In this document: piece after piece, positions 20,566 to 31,495 of the stretch
How the letters are laid out: every line of letters starts with the position of its first letter
Numbering within the stretch: the stretch's first letter is position 1
DNA from: Seminavis robusta
Taxonomy: Eukaryota > Bacillariophyta > Bacillariophyceae > Naviculales > Naviculaceae
Reading direction: 5' to 3'
Length of the DNA stretch: 64,000 bases
Assembly (NCBI GenBank): GCA_903772945.1
Contig: CAICTM010000277.1
Location: forward strand, 1-64,000
The notes under the pieces: model-generated
Databases searched by the model: none
What the model was told of the DNA's origin: nothing
What the model saw: the letters and a program-made list of their open reading frames with translations, nothing else
Made by a program: the position numbers and the translations under genes

Positions 20566-22362
20566 TTAGGACATGGCGACCCCGTACCCGCCTCGATATC
20601 TAGATCCACCATGATAACCCCGATGATTGCTGCGGTCTTTTGCCGTATGATTGGATTCCACAAATATTTCTTCGGGGGTGAATCCCTTGACACTGTGGAT
20701 CGACGACATATTGCTCATCAAGGAGTGATCGGACAAATTGCCCAATCCCATGGCTATACCCTCGTCAAATGTGGTGGACGACTTGGCGGTGTACGGCTGA
20801 GTACGGAAATGCGAATTGCTGCTGGCTTCCATGTCAGCCGTGCTGGTAAAGACATCGTCCATTTCAATGTCCATGGCAACACCATCTTCGTGTTCTTGTA
20901 CCGCTGCTGCAATAGGTCTTGGTTCAAAGGGATTGCTTGCATCGCCCGCTGGAGCAATTTTGGCCATGAGACCATTAAAGGTTGAGTTGCTTCGTGTGCT
21001 GTGACCACTAATAGTCATGATGGAGTGGTTGCTAAGGTTCTTGATGCTGTGACCGCTCATGTTGAAATTGAACTCCCGTTCCTTTCGAGGACGAGAGCCT
21101 CGTTCACTAAACTTGCTATGGTTGCTCCAGAGTAGAGACGAACAAGAAGCCACTGACGCTGAGGGGATGGCATCGTCGCCACCACTGCCACGACTGCTCT
21201 TCTTGCTGGCGGGCGGCGGCATCATCTTCACTACTTGCGGTTGTGCAACGGCCTGAACGGCTTCTGGTTTCCACCAGGTGAAATTCCCGGCCGTCAAGTC
21301 GCTTTGTTGCGCTTCGAGCATGGCGCGCATTTTATCCATGGCGGCTTGGCTGTCTTTCGGTGGTTTCTTCTTGGCGTCCTTCTTTTCCCCATCGTCCAAC
21401 GCCATGGGCATGGTGGGTTTCTTCTTGTCACTGCAGCTCAGTGGTTGATGTGACTTTGGTGCTTCTGGCTCGTCCTTCATCGGCGAGTCTTGCATGGGTT
21501 CTTGAGGAATCGGAGACAACGCCTTGCCACGAGCGGCCACCTTGGACTTGATGTTGCTGCTAGTAGTAGATTTGCGCTTGGGACTACTCGATGGACTATT
21601 GTCTTTCCCATCCGATTGTTCCTTCTTGCCCTTGCCTTTCTTCTTGCCCTTGACTTTTTCGCCGCCTTCTTTCTTTTCTTCCTCTCTCTTGTATTTCTTG
21701 TGTGCACGACTGCTCTTGTAATTGTCCTTGAGAGCATCGCGAAAGGCTTGTGCCGTCGTGATTCGTTGCGCATTCTCCTCCACACGATACCAGCGCTGCG
21801 TCGTCAAATTCTGCTTGACAAACGCATGATGCGACCTGAGTCTAACTTCCGTCAAGACGCGCTGGATGATACTGGATTTGTGTGCCTTGGTGGTGGCGGC
21901 ACTGTACTCGGTCAACTCCTTCTTGACGAGTTCTCGGAAACGAACATTCCCGGCATGTTGGGCCACCTTCCTGCCTCTCCCTACAATGACCGTGTTGGGA
22001 CAAGGCAAAAAGTCAATGGACAACATATTTTCGTGCTTACTGTCCGCATCCAACAATTCGTTCGCCGCAGCGGCCTCCAAACGGTCTTCTTCCGTCTCCA
22101 TCATGGGAGGATAGTACTGCTGCTGATGCTGTTGTTGATGATGATGATGACCGCCATATTGATGGTGCTGATTGTACTGATGCTGGTGCTGATGATGCTG
22201 CTGCTGCTGATGGTGGTGATACTGATCCGGTGGTGGATGACCATACGACTGCTGATGATACGGAGAGCTATGATGCTGTGGATAGCCGTTGCCTTGCATC
22301 ATCGGGTGACGCTGTTGCTGCTGCTGATGGTGGTACGGGGCATGTTGTTGAAAGTAAGCCAT
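20566..22362 (-). CDS. DUF6824-domain protein with His/Gln-rich N-terminus
   Basis: A single exon of 598 residues. Residues 1-90 are an extreme His/Gln/Tyr/Pro low-complexity tract. Residues about 118-213 form the DUF6824 domain: TVIVGRGRKVAQHAGNVRFR, then AHKSSIIQRVLTEV, FVKQN, RWYRVEENAQRITTAQAFRD. This domain is widespread in diatoms and other stramenopiles, often in proteins thought to be nuclear, but its biochemical role is not established. A Lys/Glu-rich segment (about 225-275) could act as a nuclear localisation signal. The C-terminal half has a repeated H-S-I/T motif: MSGHSIKNLSNHSIMTISGH, then NLSDHSLMSNMSSIHS. These SNHS/SGHS units resemble others in the family. A phosphoregulated nuclear factor is plausible but unproven. 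Confidence 0.85.
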   Translation of the reverse strand: MAYFQQHAPYHHQQQQQRHPMMQGNGYPQHHSSPYHQQSYGHPPPDQYHHHQQQQHHQHQHQYNQHHQYGGHHHHQQQHQQQYYPPMMETEEDRLEAAAANELLDADSKHENMLSIDFLPCPNTVIVGRGRKVAQHAGNVRFRELVKKELTEYSAATTKAHKSSIIQRVLTEVRLRSHHAFVKQNLTTQRWYRVEENAQRITTAQAFRDALKDNYKSSRAHKKYKREEEKKEGGEKVKGKKKGKGKKEQSDGKDNSPSSSPKRKSTTSSNIKSKVAARGKALSPIPQEPMQDSPMKDEPEAPKSHQPLSCSDKKKPTMPMALDDGEKKDAKKKPPKDSQAAMDKMRAMLEAQQSDLTAGNFTWWKPEAVQAVAQPQVVKMMPPPASKKSSRGSGGDDAIPSASVASCSSLLWSNHSKFSERGSRPRKEREFNFNMSGHSIKNLSNHSIMTISGHSTRSNSTFNGLMAKIAPAGDASNPFEPRPIAAAVQEHEDGVAMDIEMDDVFTSTADMEASSNSHFRTQPYTAKSSTTFDEGIAMGLGNLSDHSLMSNMSSIHSVKGFTPEEIFVESNHTAKDRSNHRGYHGGSRYRGGYGVAMS

Positions 22363-23674
22363 GGTGGCGACACACTCTGCTAGTTAACAATAGGTAGTGG
22401 TAGGCTGAGGCGAGGATCCACAAACGTCGATGATTCTCTTGGCTTGGGTCTCTGAGCACGACACAATGGGAAAGGAGGCGTTCCGATGATGGAATTGACT
22501 TGGCTTCAATATACTGAGTATGTCGTAAGTTCCTCAAGAGCTGTAGGAAGGCTTCAGGGTATGTCGGCCTAATGACTTGGCAAAGACTCCAATCGCAACA
22601 GGTACTCGTGATCTGCTGTTCTTTGCAATATGGCAACAACAGCAACGATGATTCGATTCTCTCTGCTATGGAAGGAGGCTTTTGCTGCTGCGGTTTTAAC
22701 GATTAGATTGCCACCATGAACCAATTTTTCGGCCCCTCGCAAGAGGTCTGAGACAAAGCAAGCCAGCCTGCAAAGCCCGGCAGCAACACGGGAATGCCAG
22801 CCATTTACGTGGCAAAGAATGAAAACTTGTGTTTGGTGTTTGGTGGTCACTTCCAAGACCAACGGGCATTTCCTTTAAGCAAAAATGGGTGAAAAGAAGC
22901 TCTGAAGAAGACGTTGAGTGCGTCACCCTTATCATGGCTTCAGTTCAAGGCATAAATTGGGCAGTTGTGTTTCGGACGTGGTCCCGAATACATGTATGCC
23001 CCTCAATCGTGGGTTTCTTGTGACTGAGATCGACCTTTGGCACCACGCTTTGTAGTACTAGTAAATGAAATGAAAATCTTTGGTGATGCGGGCAGCCAAC
23101 TGCAAATTCGTTGGGCCCGACCGCCCTTCCTTTCTCATTCTCACAAGCAGGCTGTCAAATACATGTAGCTACGGTAGCCAACCTTGTTTGTTCCTTCGTT
23201 CAGCAACACATCTGCATGCTACAGTAGTTGAAGGGAACGGTGGCTTGGGACGGAGAGTATCTCATCTCTTTTGTGGTCTGGATCTTTTTTACACACTTCA
23301 AAAATTGTTGGCCTTTGGCTGCCCCCCTTCGACGTTTTTCCAGCACCATTACATGTATTGAACCAATGAAACACACTATTATTTTTGTAGTAATCTCACA
23401 TAGCTAGCTAGCTGCAAGGATCCGTCTATCCTGACGTGCTTGTCGCAATGTTCTCTTCTCTCGTGCCAAGCTAGTTTTGATTTCCGTTGAAGCAAAGTCT
23501 TGACTTCTTTGTTTCTTTCGCTTTTTTGTCCATTTTGGGCTTTGAGTCCACATAAAAAAGCAGGGGCCAAATTGTAGCGTAGCGTATTGGCCCAAAAGGA
23601 TGGCAAATATGGACACCCCTCTGTTGAAATCCTTCTTTGTGTTTCTTTCTTCTCGCCTTGTTTTTTTTAGAAAG
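22363..23674. other. Intergenic region
   Basis: About 1.3 kb upstream of the DUF6824 gene and downstream of the PAQR-like gene. Visible features are TACATGTA palindromes near 22990 and 23160, and TAGCTAGCTAGCTGC at about 23401. Open frames here have no conserved motif. No gene supported. Confidence 0.4.
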
Positions 23675-24418
23675 CTACTCCAAAGCCCACCAGGAAAACC
23701 ATGGCTTTTCAACCGATTGCATGTTGAGATCGTCATTGGCAATGCTGCTTGTCATGCAAATTTTGTCGTTGTATTCCGTCATCAGCAATAATCCTCTAGC
23801 ATTCACAATGAAAGACAGAGTGACCAGCAAGTGCATCCATTCATGATATCCCCAATACTTTGTTTGCCCTCCAATTTGACTGACATATAGCGACAACCCC
23901 ACGCCGTACAAAACGATGCAAACTGCGGAATGGATCACAAATGTATAATTGTCGTCTGGTAATGCTGGATGCTGGATATACCAGCCCGTCGTGGAGAAGA
24001 ACGCCACGGCGCAGCCCACAAAGATGATGGGTCCCATTCCACAAGCGACACCCAAAGTAGATAAACTCAGAGGAATGGCCACTGTCCCGATTGCCATGGC
24101 CAGTGGAGGCTTGCAGGAAATATTCTCCAAGAGCTGTGGTCCCCCGAAAAAAGATCCCGCACAAATGGCCAGAATGCCCGATTTGTCCAGTCGCGTAAGG
24201 ACTTCCAGCAACACGGTAGATTTCCATGGTACTAAGTGTACCAAACTAGACATGGATAATGTAAAACAAATTGCCAACAGTCCTGGAATGGCAGGCAGTG
24301 GAAGAATCGACCAATAATTGCACAGTAAAGGAATTGCCACGCAGGTGGAGATTCCGTGCAGCCAACCTCGTAGCAAAGGACGCGGGGTGCCATCGGCGTA
24401 TTCCTTGTGGAACGGCAT
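23675..24418 (-). CDS. HlyIII/PAQR-like seven-helix membrane protein
   Basis: Start at ATG 24418 gives 247 residues; an upstream TTG would add six. About seven hydrophobic helices follow a short cytosolic start (RPLLRGWLHG). The metal-site signature of the CREST/HlyIII/PAQR superfamily is present: SSLVH (SxxxH) at the end of helix 2, LTRLDKSGIL with the conserved Asp at the start of helix 3, and HEWMH (HxxxH) before the last helix. Related proteins include bacterial hemolysin-III proteins and eukaryotic progestin/adiponectin receptors, several of which are proposed zinc-dependent lipid hydrolases. With all ligands intact the protein is probably active. The physiological substrate or ligand is unknown, and 'hemolysin' is a family name, not evidence of toxicity. 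Confidence 0.75.
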   Translation of the reverse strand: MPFHKEYADGTPRPLLRGWLHGISTCVAIPLLCNYWSILPLPAIPGLLAICFTLSMSSLVHLVPWKSTVLLEVLTRLDKSGILAICAGSFFGGPQLLENISCKPPLAMAIGTVAIPLSLSTLGVACGMGPIIFVGCAVAFFSTTGWYIQHPALPDDNYTFVIHSAVCIVLYGVGLSLYVSQIGGQTKYWGYHEWMHLLVTLSFIVNARGLLLMTEYNDKICMTSSIANDDLNMQSVEKPWFSWWALE

Positions 24419-24599
24419 TGTCAAGCTGGCTAGCAAGTGTTGCTGCCTGCTGAGTACTGTATATTAGTGACAGAATGAGCAATGCTGGGTGGGTCCTCGG
24501 CGCTGGTTGTTTGTTGTCATTGTGATGATGTCGGCCGTTGGGAGATCTCGGCCTTGCCGGGTTGGCATCTAAGCCAGCGCGAGCTGCATACCGAGATCT

Positions 24600-24945
24600 G
24601 GAAGGCAACCGGCTGGCGACAGTTAGTCGCGTTTTCATAGCAAAAGTCGTTGTAAAGTCGCTAAGGCACATTAAAGTCGCTATTAAAGTCGCGATAAAGT
24701 CGCGGTAAAGTCGTGCGCGACTTTAAAAGTCGCCGTAAAAGTCGCGGTAAAGTCGTGGTCAAATGTAACGATTTTGTTAGTAAAGTCGCGGCAAAGTCGC
24801 GGAAGTCGCGAAAAACGCGGTAATAGTCGCGGTAAAGTCGTGGTAAAGTCGTTCGCGACTTTTAAAGTCGCGAAAAAGAGCGACTTTTCGCGTTTTTCGC
24901 GACTTTCAAGAAAACACGACTTTATGACGTCACCGGGTGCCTTCC
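24600..24945. mobile_element. MITE-like element filled with AAAGTCGC repeats
   Basis: The left end GGAAGGCAACCGG (24600) and right end CCGGGTGCCTTCC (24945) are imperfect inverted repeats. The similarity continues inward to AGTCGCGTTTTC on the left and GAAAACACGACT on the right, about 37 bp in all. The interior contains about twenty AAAGTCG or CGACTTT words in both orientations, with spacing near 10-12 bp. The right arm contains the palindrome TGACGTCA. No coding capacity. Confidence 0.65.
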
Positions 24946-26179
24946 GGTGCGGGACGGCCATTACCGCACGTACGATACCGCCACCACACAGCAATGCTGA
25001 ACTCTTCACTTTGTTGGCATTCTGCCTATACTAGCTATCGTAGCGTACCGTACCTATGGTTAAGTGGTGTCATCCAAAAAAAAATGTTGTTCTTTCTTTG
25101 CCGGGATGGCTTCCTTTGACTGTCAGGACCACACTACAGTAGCTCGATTTGAAGGTTCACCAACTAGAAATGCCGATTACAGCATCGCCAAGTGGCCACT
25201 TTGAGTTGAGTTGTCTATCATGTTAATGTACTTTTTGGGCAAAAAGTGAGGCTCGCCTCGCGTCCGAGACATTTCTTGGCGAATCCGAGACATTTTTTCC
25301 CAATTGGGATTGAAAAAGGCAAGCCGTTTCTTTAAGTCACAGTCAGTCACAGAAGAAATAAAAAATCCACGATAACAACACAATAAATCCCCGTCAATCG
25401 CTCAAGCCCTCTTTGACCACTGTAAAGAGATGCTTTCCATCACAAGCAGTCCACCATCGAACCAGTAAGACACTAACCAACTGGTGAGCGAGTTGAGAGT
25501 TGAGTCGAGTCGCTCGCGGGTGCAAGATGCCGTCGTGAAACCCAGGATCCCTCCTCACAAATTCCTCGAAGATCCGATGATCGGGGAGGGAAAATCGCGA
25601 CCACAGATCTTCATTCCGTCGTGAAAGATCTTCCCACAAACCACCACAAACTCAATATAAAGACAACCAACCACACTCAACAAACACACAGCCACCATCC
25701 CCTCCTGTTGCATGCCTTGCAACATTCACTACTACACCTCATCAGCAAGCTAGGAATCCAAAAATGGCAACAGTTCCAAGGGAGTTAGAAATGAGACCAT
25801 ATAAAAGCAGTACCGTACAAACAGCACAAACTCACCTTTCCATCCTCTTCCTCTGGAATGAAATTCGCATCTTCAATCTCGTCCCCATTGTCGTCAAACT
25901 GAACCTCATCTTGATCAACCAACAAGTCAATAACGTTGCCGTCCCTGTCAAGGTCAAAGCCAAAGAGATTTCCCGTCTCCAGTCGAGCCGCCACATCCTC
26001 CGCACTCTCCTCCTGGAGAACCGCATAACCACCACCAAGATGCGGAATCGCATCGTCATGCCACCACTGATACTGCATCGTCAGAATATCATCCACAACA
26101 TTGCGGTAGCGAGCACCACCGCGACGTTCCACGAATGTACCGTCCTTCACCAATTGCCGCCTTATTCTCTTGCGCTCGA
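24946..26179. other. Intergenic region 3' of the decayed transposon gene
   Basis: About 1.2 kb. It holds a short direct repeat (TCCGAGACATTT twice at 25265-25293) and AC-rich sequence at 25650-25700. Parts nearest 26180 may be further transposon debris, but the frames are too broken to read. No host gene recognised. Confidence 0.35.
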
Positions 26180-28662
26180 ATACCCTTCTGGTCGCCAAGG
26201 CCTTGGACGACAGCGCCTTTAGCCAGGTGAATCGCCATCATTGAGTCTTCGAATCGGTCCATGTCCTGGACGATGCGTTCGCTTGGCGGTGCGCCTTGGA
26301 GAATACGATGGTACGCTTCCTGCCACGCTTTGGTGTCGAGATGGTGAACTTGGTTGGGTCGTCATCATCCAAATGGCTCGTAATGATAATATGACGATTC
26401 ACTGAATCATTCACGTCCTTGTTGAGAGACGTATCCCAAGCGTTTGGCCTCTGGACTGTTGCCTGACGGGAATTTGTCGAGACGATTGCTGGTGAGGTTC
26501 AATCCAACAGGAAGAAGCCAGTGCGCAAGGTAACCGTGTTCCTCCATCCACTCGTAGCATTCTTTGACGTCATCTGGGACAGCGCATCGTGATAGAAATA
26601 CCAGCCGTGAAAGTTAGGTCGGTGCTTGCGAAAGAAGCGCTTGGATTCCTTGTACATGTGCTTGACGACCTCTGTGACACATCCCGTGGAATTCAGAGTA
26701 GTGGATCGTTGAATGAAGTCTCGCCAATCCTCACCATAGCGGGACTTGTAGGGATTTGCACGCTTGCGGTAGTCAGTTGTGTGTGGGACCACATTCGAAG
26801 CCTTCCGACACGCGGCACGCAACCTTTGAGAGTCTTGAGATTTCTTGAGACAAACCGGATCTCAAAGGTACCACCACCTTCGTCCTCCATAGAGTAATCT
26901 TCCGTCATGTCCCGCACTCGAAGGTTTCCGCTTCTGAAAGTCACGAACAGTGATGATGCCGTGTTCGTTGAGCTTTTCAATCGTTGCCTTTCCAACGTAA
27001 GGAATCATTCCTTTTACGAGGATGTCCGACATGTAGAGTTTCCCCACTTCCCGTTCGTAGTCAACCAACCTTGCGTCTTGGCTGGACCATCCCGCATCTT
27101 CTTTATCCGACAATCTCAATTTTGACAACTCGCGGTATTTCTTCAAGGAGATGATGTTCCTGCCAGTGTAATCAAACGGATCCAACACCCATCCCTCCTT
27201 GCGTTCGACAACACCATCAGCGTTGCGGTAAGAGACCATGGCACAGCCAAGTCCAAGGCGGACTCATCCTCGTACTTGACGTTACAAGCAGTAGCAGGAA
27301 CAGCATGATTGTACTTCCGTTGGGATCTGGTTGCCCCTCGTCGTTTCTTGCAAACTGGACAACAGTTTTCCGACCAGCCTGCGCATGAACCGACCCAATC
27401 TTGCACTTGCGGTGCATCTCATCCCAGACGGCACAATCATCGACTTGAAAATCCCATCCTGCGGCTTTGAGTTTCTCAATATCAAAGCAGGGCGGAAGTG
27501 GAAACTCATAGCCAGAACCGGACGCACGAGAGGAATCGTCAGGCTGTTGTTCCGAACTGGAACTCGCACTGCCTTCGTCGTTCGCACTGACTTCATCAGG
27601 AGGTGGAGTCGGAGGCTGTTGACTGGAAATCGAGCTGGAAGAATCAGCCTGTAAGAGGAACCAGACGATTCGTCACTGATCCAGCCCTCTAAGCCCAACA
27701 CAACTTGTCGCTGAGGTAGTTCCTCTGGAGGATCCGTCAGCGCTGCTTCACGAAGCCGGTCAGGAACCTCAACATCATGTCCCATGCGAAGTAACAGTTG
27801 TGTAGCCCAACCATGACGACGAAGTGCCCAAGGGGAGTTGACATCCCTGTTGCCTTGCTTCCGCTTGCGAATTGGCACGACCCTGTGCTTGAGTCGTTTC
27901 TTCAAGCCATCGACGGCAGACCTGGAATAAGGGACCAAGCCTCTTTCAATTCGAAGACGATTCAGATGTTGCATCGCCATTGTCACGCTCATGCTCTTCC
28001 GTTCAATGCAGTTGGCAATGAAGACGGCATCAAACGAGTTGTTGGGATGATGACGGGCTTGAGTCCAGCATGAACCCGCTGGCCAGTGTAGACAATGTGT
28101 GCTCGCAGCAATGATGCAAGTCGTGAAGACTCAACATACTTGTCCGGTTGCTTCTTCGTACAAGTCTCTGCGATCTTGACTTGCGTGCCTTGATGCCAAT
28201 CCATGGAGTGTCTTTCGTGTCCTCGTGGAATGCATACTTGTAAGCATAAAGATATGCAATAGCCATCTTCTTCGCCCTCTCCTCTGGCAATATCTGCGCC
28301 AAAGCAGCCTTGACCTTTTGCTCATCCGGAATGTAATCCATGTCATCGTCATGTTGATCAGGCTCCGAGTCGTCTTCTTCCATTGAGTCTTCGTCAGGCT
28401 TGAGGCGATCCGCCAAGGACCGTAGGGGCTCCTCCTCATCCGAGGAAAGATCTGCAAGACGAGCATGATGAGAACGACGGGTTGGACTCATCCCCAAAGC
28501 TTCAGCCACGTCACTCGCACGCTTGACACGCCTTGCTATTGCTTCCTCAGGAGTCGGAGGAGTGACAGTGCTTCGGTCATGGCGAGCTTGTTCCTTCTTG
28601 GATCGCTTCTTGCCTCCTTTTTTGTGCCTCTTGATGCTGCTCCGGCGACCGGTCTTGGCCAT
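26180..28662 (-). pseudogene. Decayed transposon protein of a diatom DNA-element type
   Basis: Translation segments in shifting frames form a co-linear protein. From 28662: MAKTGRRSSIKRH and an acidic region. Near 27990, SFDAVFIANC and IERKSMSVTMAMQHL; near 27850, KRKQGNRD. Near 27430, VWDEMHRKCKIG; near 26980, GKATIEKLNEHGI. Near 26580, FYHDALSQMTS; near 26470, PSGNSPEA. Near 26430, in another frame, SLNKDVNDSVNRH and ISTPKRGRK. Near 26260, RIVQDMDRFEDSM and AKGAVVQGLGD. I recognise this motif order from transposon-encoded proteins of diatoms; the DExH-like box and helix-hairpin-like GK.T..KL are typical. At least one shift (near 26435, an extra G between the GNSPEA and SLNKD segments) cannot be explained by a splice site. 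Some other joins might be introns. No terminal repeats found. Confidence 0.6.
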
Positions 28663-30121
28663 GGTGGTGGTTGAAGCTACCGACTTCCACGATGGACGAC
28701 TTGACTCGAGATAACGACGGAAGGTAGATCAGTCAACGACAGAGGACTGGACTCGAGAGTGTGCCAGCGTGGATCGGAAGGAACCTTGTAAGATAACAGA
28801 GACGCCGTAGCAAGCAAGAAGATTCCCAATCCCAAGGCCGAACGGCCGATCCCCATTGTCGATCGATCGACCGGAAGAAAGATAATGAAGAGCCACCATT
28901 TCGATTGAAGATTCCTGCAGAGCTTTGCTGTTTCGATGCAGAGGTTTGCTAAATAATGAGATGCCGAAGAATGAAGAATGAAGATGCCTCCGACTGACCG
29001 ACTGATCGACCGCGATCTTTTGCCGTTGAGGTGTTAACAGTTCATCCTCTTTCACTGGTTCATGCCATCTTCCACATGCTCCCAAATATCGATCCCATCT
29101 GATAAAGAGGCATCACATCATTGTGGAATTTCATTCGGATGCCATTCGGACGCCATTGAACGTTACTCGGAATGTCAAAAGTCAATCTTACGTGTCAATG
29201 AGAGGAGAGGATGAACGAGAGGAAGGCAACAACATGTTGACTGATCGTGTACACATGAACGAAAATAGATGCCCATGGTGGGATGCGATTTTCTTTGGAT
29301 GCAATGACTAAATGCGAATCAACAAAGACTTTCTGTGACTGGAGAGCCAGCCATCTAGTTTAAAACTAACCTCACATTTTCAGCCTCACATTTTCCAAAT
29401 CCGGTGAAAAAGACACAGATCACCTCATCGCCAAAGGGGGGGACCACTTTACAGTCCAGGAAGTGACCAACAATCAAGAAATGAGGCTCTGCAGGCCTCC
29501 GTTATACTCTAAGGTATGCCTGCAACCCCTCTTTTATTGGATTTGTTCATCTCCTGATAGAGAAAAGTGGTCCCCCAATTTCGATTCCGTGATGAAGCCA
29601 TTGGTACGGTAGGGGACTGTAGGCCTGTCGAGTTTTTATTCTCCGGATAGTATCCTGAAGGTGCGCCAAAGGAGTGATACCGTTGGAGGTATGCGCCTTG
29701 AGTTGGAGTTTGGTCGGGTGCGAAACCAGGAGTGGATCCTGGAGTTAGTTCAGGCTGGAGAGGATCCTGGAGTTGTGCTTGCCTTGAAATTGTTCTTGAG
29801 AGTGTAAGTCCAAGATTAGAGCCGCGCTGCCGGTTCTGTTTCTAGGGTATGGGGCTTGGAGTTGGTCCTAAAGTTGGTCCTTTGTAGGACCTGATTTAAA
29901 TACTGGCTGCAGACGAACAAGACTGAAGTCAAGGCCCATTTGTCCGGGTGCTGCCAGCTGTCTAATCACGGTACCATGGTACCGGTTCCAGAGCCGTTGA
30001 GAGGTGCTTTGGGACACAGAAGAATTTCGCAGATCTGCAAGCTTTTTCCACCCCTTTGCGCTGTAAGGCAACAAGGCAACCGCAACCGGTAGTACCGTAC
30101 AAGCGCTGAAGGACTGCCAGA
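28663..30121. other. Intergenic region with a small inverted-repeat element
   Basis: About 1.5 kb without a gene. Contains the inverted pair described separately at 29427-29590, then a repetitive GGAGTT(G/A)GTCC / GGATCCTGGAGTT tract at 29690-29880, and ACGGTACCATGGTACCGG at about 29968. Confidence 0.4.
29427..29590. repeat. Short inverted-repeat element (GGGGGACCACTT arms)
   Basis: AAAGGGGGGGACCACTTTA-like sequence at about 29433-29451 is matched in reverse by AAAAGTGGTCCCCCAATTTCG at about 29563-29583. The interior is about 110 bases, non-coding. The size and arms fit a short MITE remnant. Without a second copy in the window this is tentative. Confidence 0.4.
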
Positions 30122-31240
30122 ATGGGACAGGAACATCATCATCATCATCACGATGTTCTCTCTTCAGAGGTTACGGCTGTTGTATCTGCCAGCCTGTTTG
30201 GCATGATTGGCTTTCTGTCGGTGGTAGTGCCAATTGCTCTTTGGAATTTCAAGTTTCTCTTTTGGTCGACGCATGGATGGTCACACCGAGCGGCAGGAGG
30301 GTGCCTGTTGCTGTGGTTGTGCGTTGGTGTGCTTCAAGCATTTCAGCTACATTTGTACGGGAACAACGCTCGGTCGCCACAACAAGAGTGTCTCATCTAT
30401 GACACAATTTTGGGAATTCTGGGCATTACAACCACCCTGACGGCTGCACGTGACTTTCCACACAAGTACGTTCAAAATGCAAAGGGACAATCCGGTTCGC
30501 TGTCGCAAAAGGCGCTCGTCACACAGGGAGAAATGGTGGAGCACTCCTTTTATCAATGCTTGAACTTACTTCAGGCGTGGTATCTTCACTTTTTGTCATC
30601 TCCACAATCTACAAACGCCAACATCAAAGCATGGGAACCCTTCTTGGCACTGTGGTTGGTCACCAGTCCCTGGTATCTTCGAAAGTTGTTTCCCATAAAC
30701 TCATTCAGTCACAATTGGAAATTCACTCCCCAACATCAGCGAACACCTCAAGAAACAATATTGTACCGAATCAAAAAGTCTCAGTACATGTTTTACAAAC
30801 ATGTTCTGTTACACGGACTCAACATCTCGATGGCATTGCAGCAATCAACGGCAGTAATGCAAGAATACAATCATGACAATAGGATGACTGCAACTCCTGC
30901 CTGGAGAGTGTATTGGTTGGCACTGAATACCAGCTACGTCATGGAGTTCTTCTTGCAAACACTCGTGCGAAGAAATGTAATACACAACCCTACCATGCTT
31001 CGATTGCAACAATGGCTCATGACTACCAGCAGTATTGCTGCCATGTGGATCCTCGCAGGACGGTACTACTACTACTATGGTTCCTCCTCGCAAGATGATG
31101 AGACTATGTCAATGATACACGTTCGGCCACTGGTGTGCCTCATGTCTCTCGTACTCAATTTGGTTCATAGACATCATGATGTCTTCAATGTAATGATCAC
31201 GGCGGGAGTGTTTTACTACTGGCAACAGCAGTTACAATAG
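30122..31240 (+). CDS. Multi-helix membrane protein with N-terminal His run
   Basis: A single exon of 372 residues starting MGQEHHHHHHDVLSSE. About seven to eight hydrophobic segments follow, including FGMIGFLSVVVPIALWNF, GCLLLWLCVGVLQAFQLHL, FLALWLVTSPWYL and PLVCLMSLVLNLVH. No transporter, receptor or enzyme signature is recognised. The His run is encoded by a CATCATCAT.. triplet repeat, is in the natural genome context, and may bind metal or be neutral. The end, FNVMITAGVFYYWQQQLQ, is hydrophobic. I cannot assign a family. Its short upstream region contains the palindromic GGTACCATGGTACCGG cluster. Confidence 0.7.
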   Translation: MGQEHHHHHHDVLSSEVTAVVSASLFGMIGFLSVVVPIALWNFKFLFWSTHGWSHRAAGGCLLLWLCVGVLQAFQLHLYGNNARSPQQECLIYDTILGILGITTTLTAARDFPHKYVQNAKGQSGSLSQKALVTQGEMVEHSFYQCLNLLQAWYLHFLSSPQSTNANIKAWEPFLALWLVTSPWYLRKLFPINSFSHNWKFTPQHQRTPQETILYRIKKSQYMFYKHVLLHGLNISMALQQSTAVMQEYNHDNRMTATPAWRVYWLALNTSYVMEFFLQTLVRRNVIHNPTMLRLQQWLMTTSSIAAMWILAGRYYYYYGSSSQDDETMSMIHVRPLVCLMSLVLNLVHRHHDVFNVMITAGVFYYWQQQLQ

Positions 31241-31495
31241 ATCATCCAAATTGTGGAATTGCTAGACGAAGACAAGAATTCGAGCGTGCACGCAAACACA
31301 CTCGCTGAGCCAGCTCTTGGGACTGAAGATGGTCCAAGTACATGTAGCTGCTGACTGAACCGAACATTTGGCAGGCAACGAGGAACCACGACGTGCTATA
31401 AATACCCAGTTACTGAGGCAGCACGTTCATGCCAATGCAGAGGTAGCTACAGCTGTGGTTGAATTAACTTGTTCTTAGCGATTGATCCCTATAGC

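Noticed and set aside
21490-22383. Long plus-strand frame of 297 codons
   Set aside because: Antisense of the DUF6824 gene; its hydrophobic Leu/Met runs arise from the CAC/CAG repeats of the His/Gln tract.
24600-24945. CRISPR-like array
   Set aside because: Repeats are only 8-10 bp, in both orientations and without uniform spacers, and the host is a eukaryote.
30122-30175. His run as vector contamination
   Set aside because: Flanking sequence is continuous host-like DNA with no cloning or tag-linker sequence.
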